A stretch of 64,000 nt of DNA from positions 4,340,001 through 4,404,000 of the forward strand of contig NZ_JAJNEL010000001.1 of assembly GCF_029428675.1 (NCBI RefSeq), given 5' to 3'. The notes below the pieces were generated by a model, which did no database searches, was not told the origin of the DNA, and worked only from the letters and a program-made list of their open reading frames with translations. Position 1 is the first letter of the stretch. Each line of letters opens with the position of its first letter. Source of the DNA: Streptomyces sp. JH14. GTDB lineage: Bacteria; Actinomycetota; Actinomycetes; Streptomycetales; Streptomycetaceae. The position numbers and the translations under genes are program-made. This document shows, piece by piece, positions 27,867-36,323 of the stretch.

Positions 27867-28991
27867 GTGACTGAGATCGAGATCGGGCGCGGCAAGCGCG
27901 GCCGCCGGGCGTACGCATTCGACGACATCGCCGTCGTTCCGAGCCGTCGCACCCGCGACCCGAAGGAGGTCTCGATCGCCTGGCAGATCGACGCCTACCG
28001 GTTCGAGCTGCCGTTCCTGGCCGCTCCCATGGACTCCGTGGTCTCCCCGCAGACCGCGATCCGGATCGGCGAGCTGGGCGGCCTCGGGGTCCTGAACCTC
28101 GAGGGCCTGTGGACCCGGCACGCCGACCCGCAGCCGCTCCTCGACGAGATCGCCGAGATGCCGGTGGAATCGGCGACCCGCCGCCTGCAGGAGATCTACT
28201 CCGCGCCGATCCAGGAGGAGCTGATCGGGCAGCGCATCAAGGAGGTGCGCGACTCCGGTGTCGTCACCGCCGCCGCGCTCTCGCCGCAGCGCACCGCCCA
28301 GTTCTCCAAGGCCGTCGTCGACGCGGGGGTGGACATCTTCGTCATCCGCGGTACGACGGTCTCCGCCGAGCACGTCTCCGGCGCGGCCGAGCCGCTCAAC
28401 CTCAAGCAGTTCATCTACGAGCTGGACGTCCCGGTGATCGTCGGCGGCTGCGCGACGTACACCGCGGCCCTGCACCTGATGCGGACCGGCGCTGCCGGTG
28501 TCCTCGTCGGCTTCGGCGGCGGCGCCGCGCACACCACGCGCAACGTCTTCGGCATCCAGGTCCCGATGGCGACCGCGGTCGCCGATGTGGCCGGGGCCCG
28601 CCGCGACTACATGGACGAGTCCGGCGGCCGGTACGTGCACGTGATCGCGGACGGTGGCGTCGGCTGGTCCGGCGACCTGCCGAAGGCCATCGCCTGCGGC
28701 GCCGACGCCGTGATGATGGGCTCCCCGCTGGCCCGCGCGACGGACGCGCCCGGCCGCGGCCGGCACTGGGGCATGGAGGCCGTCCACGAGGACGTGCCGC
28801 GCGGCAAGCTGGTCGACCTGGGCTCCGTCGGGACGACGGAGGAGGTCCTGACCGGGCCCTCGCACACCCCCGACGGCTCGATGAACATCTTCGGCGCGCT
28901 GCGCCGGGCGATGGCGACGACGGGGTACAGCGACCTCAAGGAGTTCCAGCGCGTCGAGGTGACGGTGGCGGACTCGCAGCACCGCCGCTGA
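27867..28991 (+). CDS. guaB3: GuaB3 family IMP dehydrogenase-related protein
   Basis: A 374-aa barrel protein paralogous to GuaB but without CBS domains: RRAYAFDDIAVVPSRRTRDP, LPFLAAPMDSVVSP, GGLGVLNLEGLWTR. Where IMP dehydrogenase has the catalytic loop GSICTTR, this protein reads GGAAHTTRNVFG, with His222 at the Cys position, so it cannot form the usual thioimidate. The phosphate-binding end ADGGVGWSGDLPKAIACGAD is kept. GuaB3 proteins are conserved beside guaB in actinobacteria and cyanobacteria. GTG start at 27867. Its exact reaction in Streptomyces is unsettled. Confidence 0.9.
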   Translation: MTEIEIGRGKRGRRAYAFDDIAVVPSRRTRDPKEVSIAWQIDAYRFELPFLAAPMDSVVSPQTAIRIGELGGLGVLNLEGLWTRHADPQPLLDEIAEMPVESATRRLQEIYSAPIQEELIGQRIKEVRDSGVVTAAALSPQRTAQFSKAVVDAGVDIFVIRGTTVSAEHVSGAAEPLNLKQFIYELDVPVIVGGCATYTAALHLMRTGAAGVLVGFGGGAAHTTRNVFGIQVPMATAVADVAGARRDYMDESGGRYVHVIADGGVGWSGDLPKAIACGADAVMMGSPLARATDAPGRGRHWGMEAVHEDVPRGKLVDLGSVGTTEEVLTGPSHTPDGSMNIFGALRRAMATTGYSDLKEFQRVEVTVADSQHRR

Positions 28992-29006
28992 TCGTTCCCG
29001 GACGTA

Positions 29007-29046
29007 CGGAAGGGCCCGGACCGCCGCTGCGGTCCGGGCCCTTCCG
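29007..29046. terminator. bidirectional terminator between guaB3 and the convergent membrane protein gene
   Basis: CGGAAGGGCCCGGACC (29007-29022) and GGTCCGGGCCCTTCCG (29031-29046): 16-bp perfect stem, 8-base loop. Confidence 0.85.
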
Positions 29047-29057
29047 CATGGGTCCGG

Positions 29058-29657
29058 TCAGCCGGCGGCCTTCTTGGCACCGGAGAACGCGGCGAACGCG
29101 GCGATCGCGATGAAGACGAAGGAGAGCGGGCCGGCGTCGGCCTTCCACGCCTCGTTCAGGAGGCCGAAGTGGTCGAAGAACAGCTCGGAGACGGTGACCG
29201 GGAGCTCCTTCGCGGCGATCATCGCCTCGCCGAGCAGCTGGCCGAAGTAGACGGAGACCAGGGCGAGCACGGCGCTGAGGACCGGCAGTACGGGGTTGCG
29301 GCCACCGACCTTGCCCGCCGCGAGGCCGACGACGAAGCCGACGCCCACGGCCGCGTAACCGATCTCGTGCTTGGTGGCGCCGATGATCGCGCCGTAGATG
29401 CCCGCGGCGACGACGGCCGCGACGACGGCGGCGAGCAGGCCGAGTCCGACGTTGTTGCGCGCGGGCGCCGGGGCCGGTGCGAACGGCACGCCGCCGAACT
29501 GGCCGGGCTCGCCCGGCTGCTGACCGGCGAACGGATTGCCGGTCGCGACGCCGGACTGACCGGGCTGCCCCGGCTGCTGGTCCGCGAACGGGTTGCCGCC
29601 GGGCTGGGCGTCGTACGGCTGCTGCGGCTGGTTCGACGGCGGCACGGACTGGCTCAT
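29058..29657 (-). CDS. membrane protein with Pro/Gln/Gly-rich N-terminus
   Basis: A 199-aa protein. Residues 1-70 are low complexity with repeats around GGNPFADQQPGQPGQ and GNPFAGQQPGEPGQ (NPF(A)xQQPG units). Four hydrophobic segments follow (GLGLLAAVVAAVVAAGIYGA; YAAVGVGFVVGLAAG; VLPVLSAVLALVSVYFG; LSFVFIAIAAFAAFS). No enzyme motif. ATG 29657 follows GGGGGA and is preferred to the in-frame start at 29687. Function unknown. Confidence 0.75.
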   Translation of the reverse strand: MSQSVPPSNQPQQPYDAQPGGNPFADQQPGQPGQSGVATGNPFAGQQPGEPGQFGGVPFAPAPAPARNNVGLGLLAAVVAAVVAAGIYGAIIGATKHEIGYAAVGVGFVVGLAAGKVGGRNPVLPVLSAVLALVSVYFGQLLGEAMIAAKELPVTVSELFFDHFGLLNEAWKADAGPLSFVFIAIAAFAAFSGAKKAAG

Positions 29658-29762
29658 GATGGGATCCCCCCTGGGACGGATGCGCACGACTGTGCGAGAA
29701 GTGACGCCGCAGGCTAACAGCCGCCTCCGACATCTCCCACCGAAATCCTTGGGGGACCGCCC

Positions 29763-31025
29763 TCACAGCCGATGCGCGGCTCCTGCCGGGGTGGCGCCCC
29801 GGGTGTCCAGGAGGAGCTGGGCCTTCACCGCGAGACCCTGGAGGTCGTACGTGCGGTGGTGCTGGAGCAGGACCGTCAGGTCCGCGCTCGCCGCCGCCTC
29901 GTACAGCGAGTCCGCGCGCGGTACGGGAAGTTCGCGCACGCGCCAGTCCAGGACGTGAGGGTCGTGGTAACCGATCTGTGCGCCCATGTCCAGCAGCCGG
30001 GTGGCGACCTCCCGTGCGGGGGAGGCCTCCTGGTCGGCGAGGTCCGGCTTGTAGGTGACGCCGAGGAGGAGGACCCGGGCACCGCGGAGGGACTTGCCGT
30101 GTTCGTTCAGCAGGGTGGCGCAGCGCTGGATCACGTAACTCGGCATCCGGTCGTTGATCTCCTGCGCGAGCGAGACCATGCGCAGGGGGTGGCCGGGGGT
30201 GCGGCTGCTGTACGGGAGGAAGCCCGGGTCGACCGGGGCGCCGTGCCCGCCGACGCCGGGACCCGGGCGGAACGGCTGGAAGCCGAACGGCTTGGTCTCG
30301 GCACACCGGATGACGTCCCAGAGGTCGACGCCGAGGTCGTGGCAGAGCACCGCCATCTCGTTGACCAGGGCGATGTTGACGTGCCGGAAGTTGGTCTCCA
30401 GGACCTTGGTCATCTCGGCCTCGCGCGGCCCGCGGGCCCGTACGACCTTGTCCGTGAGCCGCCCGTAGAAGGCGGCGGCCGATTCGGTGCACGCCGGGGT
30501 GAGGCCGCCGATGACCTTGGGGGTGTTGGTGTACACGTGGGTGCGGTTGCCGGGGTCGAGGCGACTGGGGGAGCAGGCGAGATGAAAGTCGCGCCCGGCG
30601 ACCAGCCCCGACCCCTCTTCGAGGAGGGGGCGTACGAAGTTCTCGGTGGTGCCGGGCGGCACGGCCGATTCCAGCAGGACGGTGGTGTGCGGGCGCAGCC
30701 GGGCGGCGAGGGCGCGGGTGGCGTCGCCGACGGCGGTGAGGTCGAGGTTGCGGTCGGCGCCGAGGGGGGTGGGCGCGCAGATGACGGCGGTACGGACCCG
30801 GCCCAGCTCGGCCGGGTTGGTGGTGGGCCGGAAGCCCCCTGCGAGCATCCGGCGGATCTCCGATGCGGCGAGGGAGCCTTCGACGGGGGTGCGGCCGGCG
30901 GAGAGTTCGGCGTACGGGCGGGGATCGGTGTCGTAGCCGACGGTCTGGACACCGGCGGCGACGGCGGCTTGGACGAGGGGCAGGCCGAGGTGACCGAGTC
31001 CGATGACGGCGAGGTCTGCGGGCAT
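29763..31025 (-). CDS. UDP-glucose/GDP-mannose dehydrogenase family protein, catalytic Cys replaced by Gly
   Basis: A 420-aa nucleotide-sugar dehydrogenase homologue of the WecC/UDP-GlcDH type. The NAD-binding fold is intact (LAVIGLGHLGLPLVQAA, VICAPTPLG, ESAVPPGTTE), the central helical domain includes EMTKVLETNFRHVNIALVNE, and the C-terminal domain LLLGVTYKPDLADQEASPA is complete. In the active-site loop PGPGVGGHGAPVDPGF, Gly262 (codon at 30240-30242, GGC) stands where active enzymes have the thioester-forming Cys (GGHC). The Lys-x3-Asn pair also reads K207...T211 N212. It probably binds a nucleotide sugar but cannot complete the two-step oxidation. ATG 31025; divergent from glpD. Confidence 0.85.
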   Translation of the reverse strand: MPADLAVIGLGHLGLPLVQAAVAAGVQTVGYDTDPRPYAELSAGRTPVEGSLAASEIRRMLAGGFRPTTNPAELGRVRTAVICAPTPLGADRNLDLTAVGDATRALAARLRPHTTVLLESAVPPGTTENFVRPLLEEGSGLVAGRDFHLACSPSRLDPGNRTHVYTNTPKVIGGLTPACTESAAAFYGRLTDKVVRARGPREAEMTKVLETNFRHVNIALVNEMAVLCHDLGVDLWDVIRCAETKPFGFQPFRPGPGVGGHGAPVDPGFLPYSSRTPGHPLRMVSLAQEINDRMPSYVIQRCATLLNEHGKSLRGARVLLLGVTYKPDLADQEASPAREVATRLLDMGAQIGYHDPHVLDWRVRELPVPRADSLYEAAASADLTVLLQHHRTYDLQGLAVKAQLLLDTRGATPAGAAHRL

Positions 31026-31273
31026 GTGGGTGGCCGTCCTTCCCTAAGACCATGAGAGCAGAAAGCGCAACCGCTGAGGACAGCGCAATGTCACACTAGG
31101 CGTAAATATGACCTATATGCCGCATTGTGCGGCTCCGGTCGCCCGGGTGTTGTCCACAGGCGGTGGCTGAAGTCACGGACCACAGACAGAATCGAGTGGT
31201 GGGCATGGGCGCCCGGCCGCTCGGCCGGACCGCAGCCCCGTGCCCGACCACCCCGATCCACCGGGAGGCAGCA

Positions 31274-32980
31274 GTGAGGACAGCGACACTGGGACCCGCG
31301 GAGCGCGCCGAGGCGCTCGCCGCGCTGGCCGAGCGCGAACTGGACGTGCTGGTCGTGGGAGCGGGCGTGGTGGGCGCCGGGACGGCACTGGACGCGGTCA
31401 CGCGAGGGCTGTCGACCGGACTGGTCGAGGCGCGTGACTGGGCGTCCGGCACGTCGAGCAGATCGAGCAAGCTGATACATGGTGGTCTGCGCTATCTGGA
31501 GATGCTCGATTTCGCGCTCGTGCGGGAGGCGCTGAAGGAGCGTGGACTGCTCCTGGGGCGGCTGGCCCCGCATCTGGTGAAGCCCGTGCCGTTCCTCTAT
31601 CCGCTGCAGCACAAGGGCTGGGAGCGGCTCTACGCGGGTTCGGGCGTCGCCCTGTACGACGCGATGTCGGTGTCGTCCGGGCACGGCCGCGGGCTGCCCG
31701 TGCACCGGCATCTCTCCCGCCGCCGCGCCCTGCAGGTCGCGCCCGCGCTGAAGAAGGACGCCCTGGTCGGGGCGTTGCAGTACTACGACGCCCAGATGGA
31801 CGACGCCCGCTATGTGGCGACGCTGGTGCGCACGGCCGCCGGATACGGCGCGCACGTGGCGAACCGGGCGCGGGTGATCGGCTTCCTGCGGGAGGGCGAG
31901 CGGGTTGTCGGCGCACGCGTGCGGGACGTCGAGGCGGGTGAGGAGTACGAGGTCAGGGCCGAACAGGTGGTCAACGCCACCGGAGTGTGGACGGACGACA
32001 CCCAGGCGCTGATCGGAGAGCGCGGACAGTTCCACGTCCGGGCCTCGAAGGGCATCCATCTGGTCGTCCCCAAGGACCGCATCCACTCCTCGACCGGTCT
32101 GATCCTGCGGACCGAGAAGTCGGTGCTGTTCGTGATCCCGTGGGGCCGCCACTGGATCGTCGGTACGACGGACACCGACTGGGACCTGGACAAGGCGCAT
32201 CCGGCGGCGTCCAGCGCCGATATCGACTATCTGCTCGAACACGTCAACTCGGTCCTGGCCACACCGCTCACCAGGGACGACGTCGAGGGCGTCTATGCCG
32301 GGCTGAGACCCCTGCTGGCCGGCGAGTCGGACGCGACCAGCAAGCTCTCGCGCGAGCACACGGTGGCGCACCCGCTGCCGGGGCTCGTGGTCGTCGCGGG
32401 CGGCAAGTACACGACGTACCGGGTGATGGCGAAGGACGCCGTCGACGAGGCGGTGCACGGCCTCGACCAGCGGGTTGCGGACTGTGTCACGGAGGACGTC
32501 CCGCTGCTGGGCGCGGAGGGCTACCGGGCCCTGTGGAACGCGCGGGCGAGGATCGCGGCCCGCACCGGGCTCCATGTCGCCCGAGTGGAGCATCTGCTGA
32601 ACCGGTTCGGATCCATGACCGAGGAGATCCTCGAACTGATCGCCGCCGATCCCTCACTGGGCGAGCCGCTGCCGTCGGCGGACGACTATCTGAAGGCCGA
32701 GATCGTCTATGCCGCCTCGCACGAGGGGGCGCGCCATCTCGACGACGTACTGACACGGCGGACCCGGATCTCCATCGAGACCTTCGACCGGGGCACGCGC
32801 AGTGCTCGGATCTGTGCGGAGCTGATGGCACCGGTCCTGGGGTGGGACAAGGGGCAGATCGAGCGGGAGGTGGAGCACTACGAGAAGCGGGTGCAGGCGG
32901 AGCGGGAGTCGCAGCGCCAGCCGGACGACCAGGCGGCGGACGCGGCGCGGCTCGGGGCGCCGGACATCGTGCCGATCTGA
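31274..32980 (+). CDS. glpD: aerobic glycerol-3-phosphate dehydrogenase
   Basis: Membrane-associated FAD enzyme oxidising glycerol-3-phosphate to dihydroxyacetone phosphate and passing electrons to quinone. The protein is 568 aa. The FAD motif is LDVLVVGAGVVGAGTALDAV, then SRSSKLIHGGLRYLE, VVNATGVWTDD, HWIVGTTDTDWD and GGKYTTYRVMAKDAVDEAV; the C-terminal helical domain is complete. GTG 31274 is chosen for the GGGAGG site seven bases upstream; the frame is open to 31127 without similarity. No glpF/glpK is next to it in the window. Confidence 0.95.
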   Translation: MRTATLGPAERAEALAALAERELDVLVVGAGVVGAGTALDAVTRGLSTGLVEARDWASGTSSRSSKLIHGGLRYLEMLDFALVREALKERGLLLGRLAPHLVKPVPFLYPLQHKGWERLYAGSGVALYDAMSVSSGHGRGLPVHRHLSRRRALQVAPALKKDALVGALQYYDAQMDDARYVATLVRTAAGYGAHVANRARVIGFLREGERVVGARVRDVEAGEEYEVRAEQVVNATGVWTDDTQALIGERGQFHVRASKGIHLVVPKDRIHSSTGLILRTEKSVLFVIPWGRHWIVGTTDTDWDLDKAHPAASSADIDYLLEHVNSVLATPLTRDDVEGVYAGLRPLLAGESDATSKLSREHTVAHPLPGLVVVAGGKYTTYRVMAKDAVDEAVHGLDQRVADCVTEDVPLLGAEGYRALWNARARIAARTGLHVARVEHLLNRFGSMTEEILELIAADPSLGEPLPSADDYLKAEIVYAASHEGARHLDDVLTRRTRISIETFDRGTRSARICAELMAPVLGWDKGQIEREVEHYEKRVQAERESQRQPDDQAADAARLGAPDIVPI

Positions 32981-32996
32981 GCAGGTCCGCGCGCGT

Positions 32997-34067
32997 CTAT
33001 GGACGTCGGCAGAACTCGGCGTCGAGGAGGGCCGGTTCGAGGGACGGATCGGACAGGCCGTCCGTGTTGATGCGGAACGTCAGGATGTGCCGGCCGTCGC
33101 GTGTGGCGGCGGTACGGACATAACTGCCCGTTATACGGCCGTTGTGACCCCAGACGGTGATACCGCAGGAGAGTTTCTGCGGATAGATGCCCATGCCATA
33201 GGTCCCGTCGGCCGCACCGGTGTTCAGCAGCAGGGAGTTCACCTGGGCGGGCGGGAGCAGCCGCCCGCCGAGCAGGGCCGTGTAGAAGCGGTTCAGATCG
33301 GCGAGCGTGGAGATGAGCTCGCCCGCGGCGCCCGCGGTGCGCGGGTCGAGAGCGGTCACGTCGCGGAGGCTGCCGTCGGACGGGTTGTGGGAGTAGCCGC
33401 GGCCGTGCGGCGCGGGCAGCGCGGTGCGGGCACCGGGGAGCGAGGTGCCGGTGAGACGGAGCGGGTTGATGATGCGGCGGCGGATCTCGGTGGCGTAACT
33501 GTGCCCGGTGACGCGTTGGACGACGAGGCCCAGCAGGACGTAATCGGTGTTGGAGTAGGCGTAGACGCCGGGAGCGTTCGTGGGGCGGTGGGCGACGGCC
33601 GTACGGACGGCGGCGGTGGCGGAGACGGGGCGGGCGTCCGGGTCGTCGGTGTAGTCGTAGAGACCGCTGGTGTGGGTGAGCAGGGCGCTCAGGGTGATGC
33701 GGGAGCCGTCATTGCCGTGCCCCCGCACCAGCCCGGGGAGATGGCGGTCCACGGTGTCCGACAGTTGCAGCCTGTGCTCCCCGGCCAGTTGGAGGACGAC
33801 CGTCGCGACGAACGTCTTGGTGATGCTCCCGGCCCGGAACCGGTCCGGGCGCCGGATGCCGGGACCGGTCGAACGGTAGATGTCGTACGGAGCGGCGGAC
33901 GTGCTCCGGGCGAGGAGTGCCGCGGCCGGAGCGCCGCCTTCCGCGACAAGCCGGGGAAGGTAGGAGGCTGCGGGCGTGAGGTGTGGTTCGCTGGGAAGGC
34001 TCGCTGATCCGAGGCCGAGCAGCGCAATCACCAATGGGGTGACGAGCAGCGCCCTGAGTATCGGCAT
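32997..34067 (-). CDS. secreted serine hydrolase (beta-lactamase class C / D-Ala-D-Ala carboxypeptidase family)
   Basis: A 356-aa exported penicillin-binding-like hydrolase. Signal peptide about residues 1-25 (ALLVTPLVIALLGLGSAS). Catalytic Ser and Lys in AGSITKTF (SxxK), YSN in YAYSNTDY, and HNGRITGSYV as the third element (HxG). DRHLPGLV, LLTHTSGLYDYTDD and DLNRFYTALLGG are typical of family S12. Substrate not predictable: a cell-wall peptide or an esterase substrate. ATG 34067; it faces away from the kinase gene at 34187. Confidence 0.9.
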   Translation of the reverse strand: MPILRALLVTPLVIALLGLGSASLPSEPHLTPAASYLPRLVAEGGAPAAALLARSTSAAPYDIYRSTGPGIRRPDRFRAGSITKTFVATVVLQLAGEHRLQLSDTVDRHLPGLVRGHGNDGSRITLSALLTHTSGLYDYTDDPDARPVSATAAVRTAVAHRPTNAPGVYAYSNTDYVLLGLVVQRVTGHSYATEIRRRIINPLRLTGTSLPGARTALPAPHGRGYSHNPSDGSLRDVTALDPRTAGAAGELISTLADLNRFYTALLGGRLLPPAQVNSLLLNTGAADGTYGMGIYPQKLSCGITVWGHNGRITGSYVRTAATRDGRHILTFRINTDGLSDPSLEPALLDAEFCRRP

Positions 34068-34186
34068 GGCACGGAGTCCCTTCCTCCGGCCCCATCATGA
34101 CGGACCACGGACCCGGCACCATGACCGGTCCCGGGGTGAGGGACAATGAACGCTCTGCCAGGGCGGGTTGATCGCAGAGGGGACGC

Positions 34187-36151
34187 ATGTCGGAGGCGGA
34201 GCAGGCACGGGAGCCCCAACGGGACACGGATGGACGTCTCCTTGCGGGTAGGTACCGGCTCGGGAAGGTGCTCGGCCGGGGCGGTATGGGCACGGTCTGG
34301 CGCGCCGTCGACGAGACGCTGGGCCGCACGGTCGCGGTCAAGGAACTGCGGTTCCCGTCGGCCATCGACGACGACGAGAAGCGCCGGCTGATCACGCGCA
34401 CGCTGCGCGAGGCGAAGGCCATTGCCCGGATCCGCAACAACGGCGCGGTGACGGTCTATGACGTGGTCGACGAGGACGACCGGCCGTGGATCGTCATGGA
34501 GCTCATCGAGGGCAAATCCCTTGCCGAGGTGGTGCGCGAGGACGGCGTGCTGACGCCCAGACGCGCGGCCGAGGTCGGTCTCGCGATCCTCGACGTGCTG
34601 CGCCTGGCGCACCGCGAGGGCATTCTGCACCGCGATGTGAAGCCGTCCAACGTACTGATCTCCGAGGACGGCCGGGTCGTCCTGACCGACTTCGGTATCG
34701 CGCAGGTCGAGGGTGACCCGTCCGTCACTTCGACGGGGATGCTCGTCGGCGCCCCCTCGTACATCTCGCCGGAGCGCGCCCGCGGCCACAAGCCGGGACC
34801 GCCCGCCGACCTGTGGTCGCTCGGCGGACTGCTGTACGCGAGCGTCGAGGGCTCTCCGCCGTACGACAAGGGGTCGGCCATCGCCACCCTGACCGCCGTC
34901 ATGACCGAGCCGCTCGACCCGCCGAAGAACGCGGGCCCGCTGGAGGAGGTCATCTACGGCCTCCTCGCGAGGGACCCCGAGCAGCGACTCGACGACGCAG
35001 GCGCCCGGGCACTGCTCAACGGGGTGATCCACGCCGCGGACAAGCCCGCCCCGGTCGTGCCCCCGCCGGCCGACTCCACCCAGGTGATGGCCCTGCCCCG
35101 TGTCATCGGTGCCCCCCGCACGAAGGGGACGTCGAAGTCCGGGGAGACGGGGGAGGGGGCGCGCGACCGCCTGCGCGGTGCGCTGCGCTCCGTCCGGAAC
35201 GCGAAGACGGCGCCCGGCGCCGGTGCGGGTGTGGCTGTCGACGCGTCCGCGCCCGCCGCTGCGCAGAGTGCTTCTTCGGCTCCGGCCCGGCCCACGGCTT
35301 CGCCGGCCTCCGCCGTCGGAGGCGTACCGCCACAGCGTCCGGGCGGCTCGTCGAGCGCACCGGCCCGCGCCTCCCTCACGGACGTGGTCCCGCGCCGCAC
35401 GCTCGCGATCATCGCGGCCGCCGTCGTCCTCGCCCTTCTCGGCACGGTCCTTGCGCTCACCATGAGCGGGGGCGACAAGGACGACGAAGGCGGCGGCAAG
35501 GGCGACACCTCCGCCTCGGCCGGGGCCTCCGCAGGCGGCGGCTCCGGTGACACCGGCACGGGCGACGCCAGCGGCAAGGACCAGGCCCAGGGAGAGAACA
35601 AGAGCGGCGGCCAGGGGCAGGACGAGGGCAAGGGCGACGACTCGGGCAAGGGGTCGGACGGCTCCGGTTCCGGTGGTTCGGACGCCGGCGCACTGCCCGA
35701 CGGGTACAAGACGGTCACCAACAAGCGGTTCCACTTCACGATGGCCATGCCCGCGGACTTCACGCCCTACAAGATCGCCGGCAGCAACTCGGGCCAGATC
35801 TACAACGTCGCCGGTGGCTTCCCGCGCGTCCAGATCGACTACAACAGCTCTCCCGGCAGCGACGCGGCCGCCGCGTGGAACGCGTTGAAGGGCGCGGTCG
35901 CGGCCAGCAGCAACGGCTACCGGCACCTCGGCATAAAGAAGATCGACTTCAACGGCTACCCGACCGTCGCCGACTGGCAGTTCGAGCGCGACGAGCACGG
36001 CCAGCGGAGCCGGATCCTGAACCGCGGTTTCAAGGTCGATGCCACGCACGGCTACTCGATCATGATCAGCTGCAAGGCGAGCGAGTGGAACAGCAAGGAG
36101 TGCCGGACCCTGCGTGCGACGGCCTTCGCGACGTTCGAGCCCAAGGACTGA
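34187..36151 (+). CDS. membrane serine/threonine protein kinase
   Basis: A 654-aa PknB-type receptor kinase. The kinase domain (about residues 20-285) is complete: LGRGGMGTVWRA, Lys52 in VAVKEL, HRDVKPSN with Asp150, DFG Asp168, GAPSYISPE and DLWSLGGLLY. A juxtamembrane Ala/Pro region leads to one membrane segment (about 406-427, IIAAAVVLALLGTVLALTM). The outside part is a Gly/Ser/Asp/Lys-rich linker (about 428-505) and a folded domain of about 145 residues (KRFHFTMAMPADF ... CKASEWNSKECRTLR) shared in style with the two following genes. No PASTA repeats. ATG 34187 follows GAGGGG. Confidence 0.93.
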   Translation: MSEAEQAREPQRDTDGRLLAGRYRLGKVLGRGGMGTVWRAVDETLGRTVAVKELRFPSAIDDDEKRRLITRTLREAKAIARIRNNGAVTVYDVVDEDDRPWIVMELIEGKSLAEVVREDGVLTPRRAAEVGLAILDVLRLAHREGILHRDVKPSNVLISEDGRVVLTDFGIAQVEGDPSVTSTGMLVGAPSYISPERARGHKPGPPADLWSLGGLLYASVEGSPPYDKGSAIATLTAVMTEPLDPPKNAGPLEEVIYGLLARDPEQRLDDAGARALLNGVIHAADKPAPVVPPPADSTQVMALPRVIGAPRTKGTSKSGETGEGARDRLRGALRSVRNAKTAPGAGAGVAVDASAPAAAQSASSAPARPTASPASAVGGVPPQRPGGSSSAPARASLTDVVPRRTLAIIAAAVVLALLGTVLALTMSGGDKDDEGGGKGDTSASAGASAGGGSGDTGTGDASGKDQAQGENKSGGQGQDEGKGDDSGKGSDGSGSGGSDAGALPDGYKTVTNKRFHFTMAMPADFTPYKIAGSNSGQIYNVAGGFPRVQIDYNSSPGSDAAAAWNALKGAVAASSNGYRHLGIKKIDFNGYPTVADWQFERDEHGQRSRILNRGFKVDATHGYSIMISCKASEWNSKECRTLRATAFATFEPKD

Positions 36152-36240
36152 GCGGCACCTGCTTGCGTCGACCCTGCCGCACGCCCGGCACATGCCACGT
36201 ATGGTGAGAGCTTGAGAACCGTACGCAGCCAAAACCATAG

Positions 36241-36271
36241 GTCAATTGCACGGTAAGTGACCATAATTGAC
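36241..36271. promoter_or_regulatory. inverted repeat upstream of the pseudokinase gene
   Basis: GTCAATT (36241-36247) and AATTGAC (36265-36271) are perfect 7-bp arms 17 bases apart in an unusually AT-rich patch about 55 bp before the pseudokinase start. They could be an operator or flank a promoter (CATAAT at 36262-36267). Confidence 0.4.
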
Positions 36272-36323
36272 GGGTTGGTACGGGGCTCATGGCCGGGGGG
36301 ACAGCGCGCTCTGGGGAGGCGTC

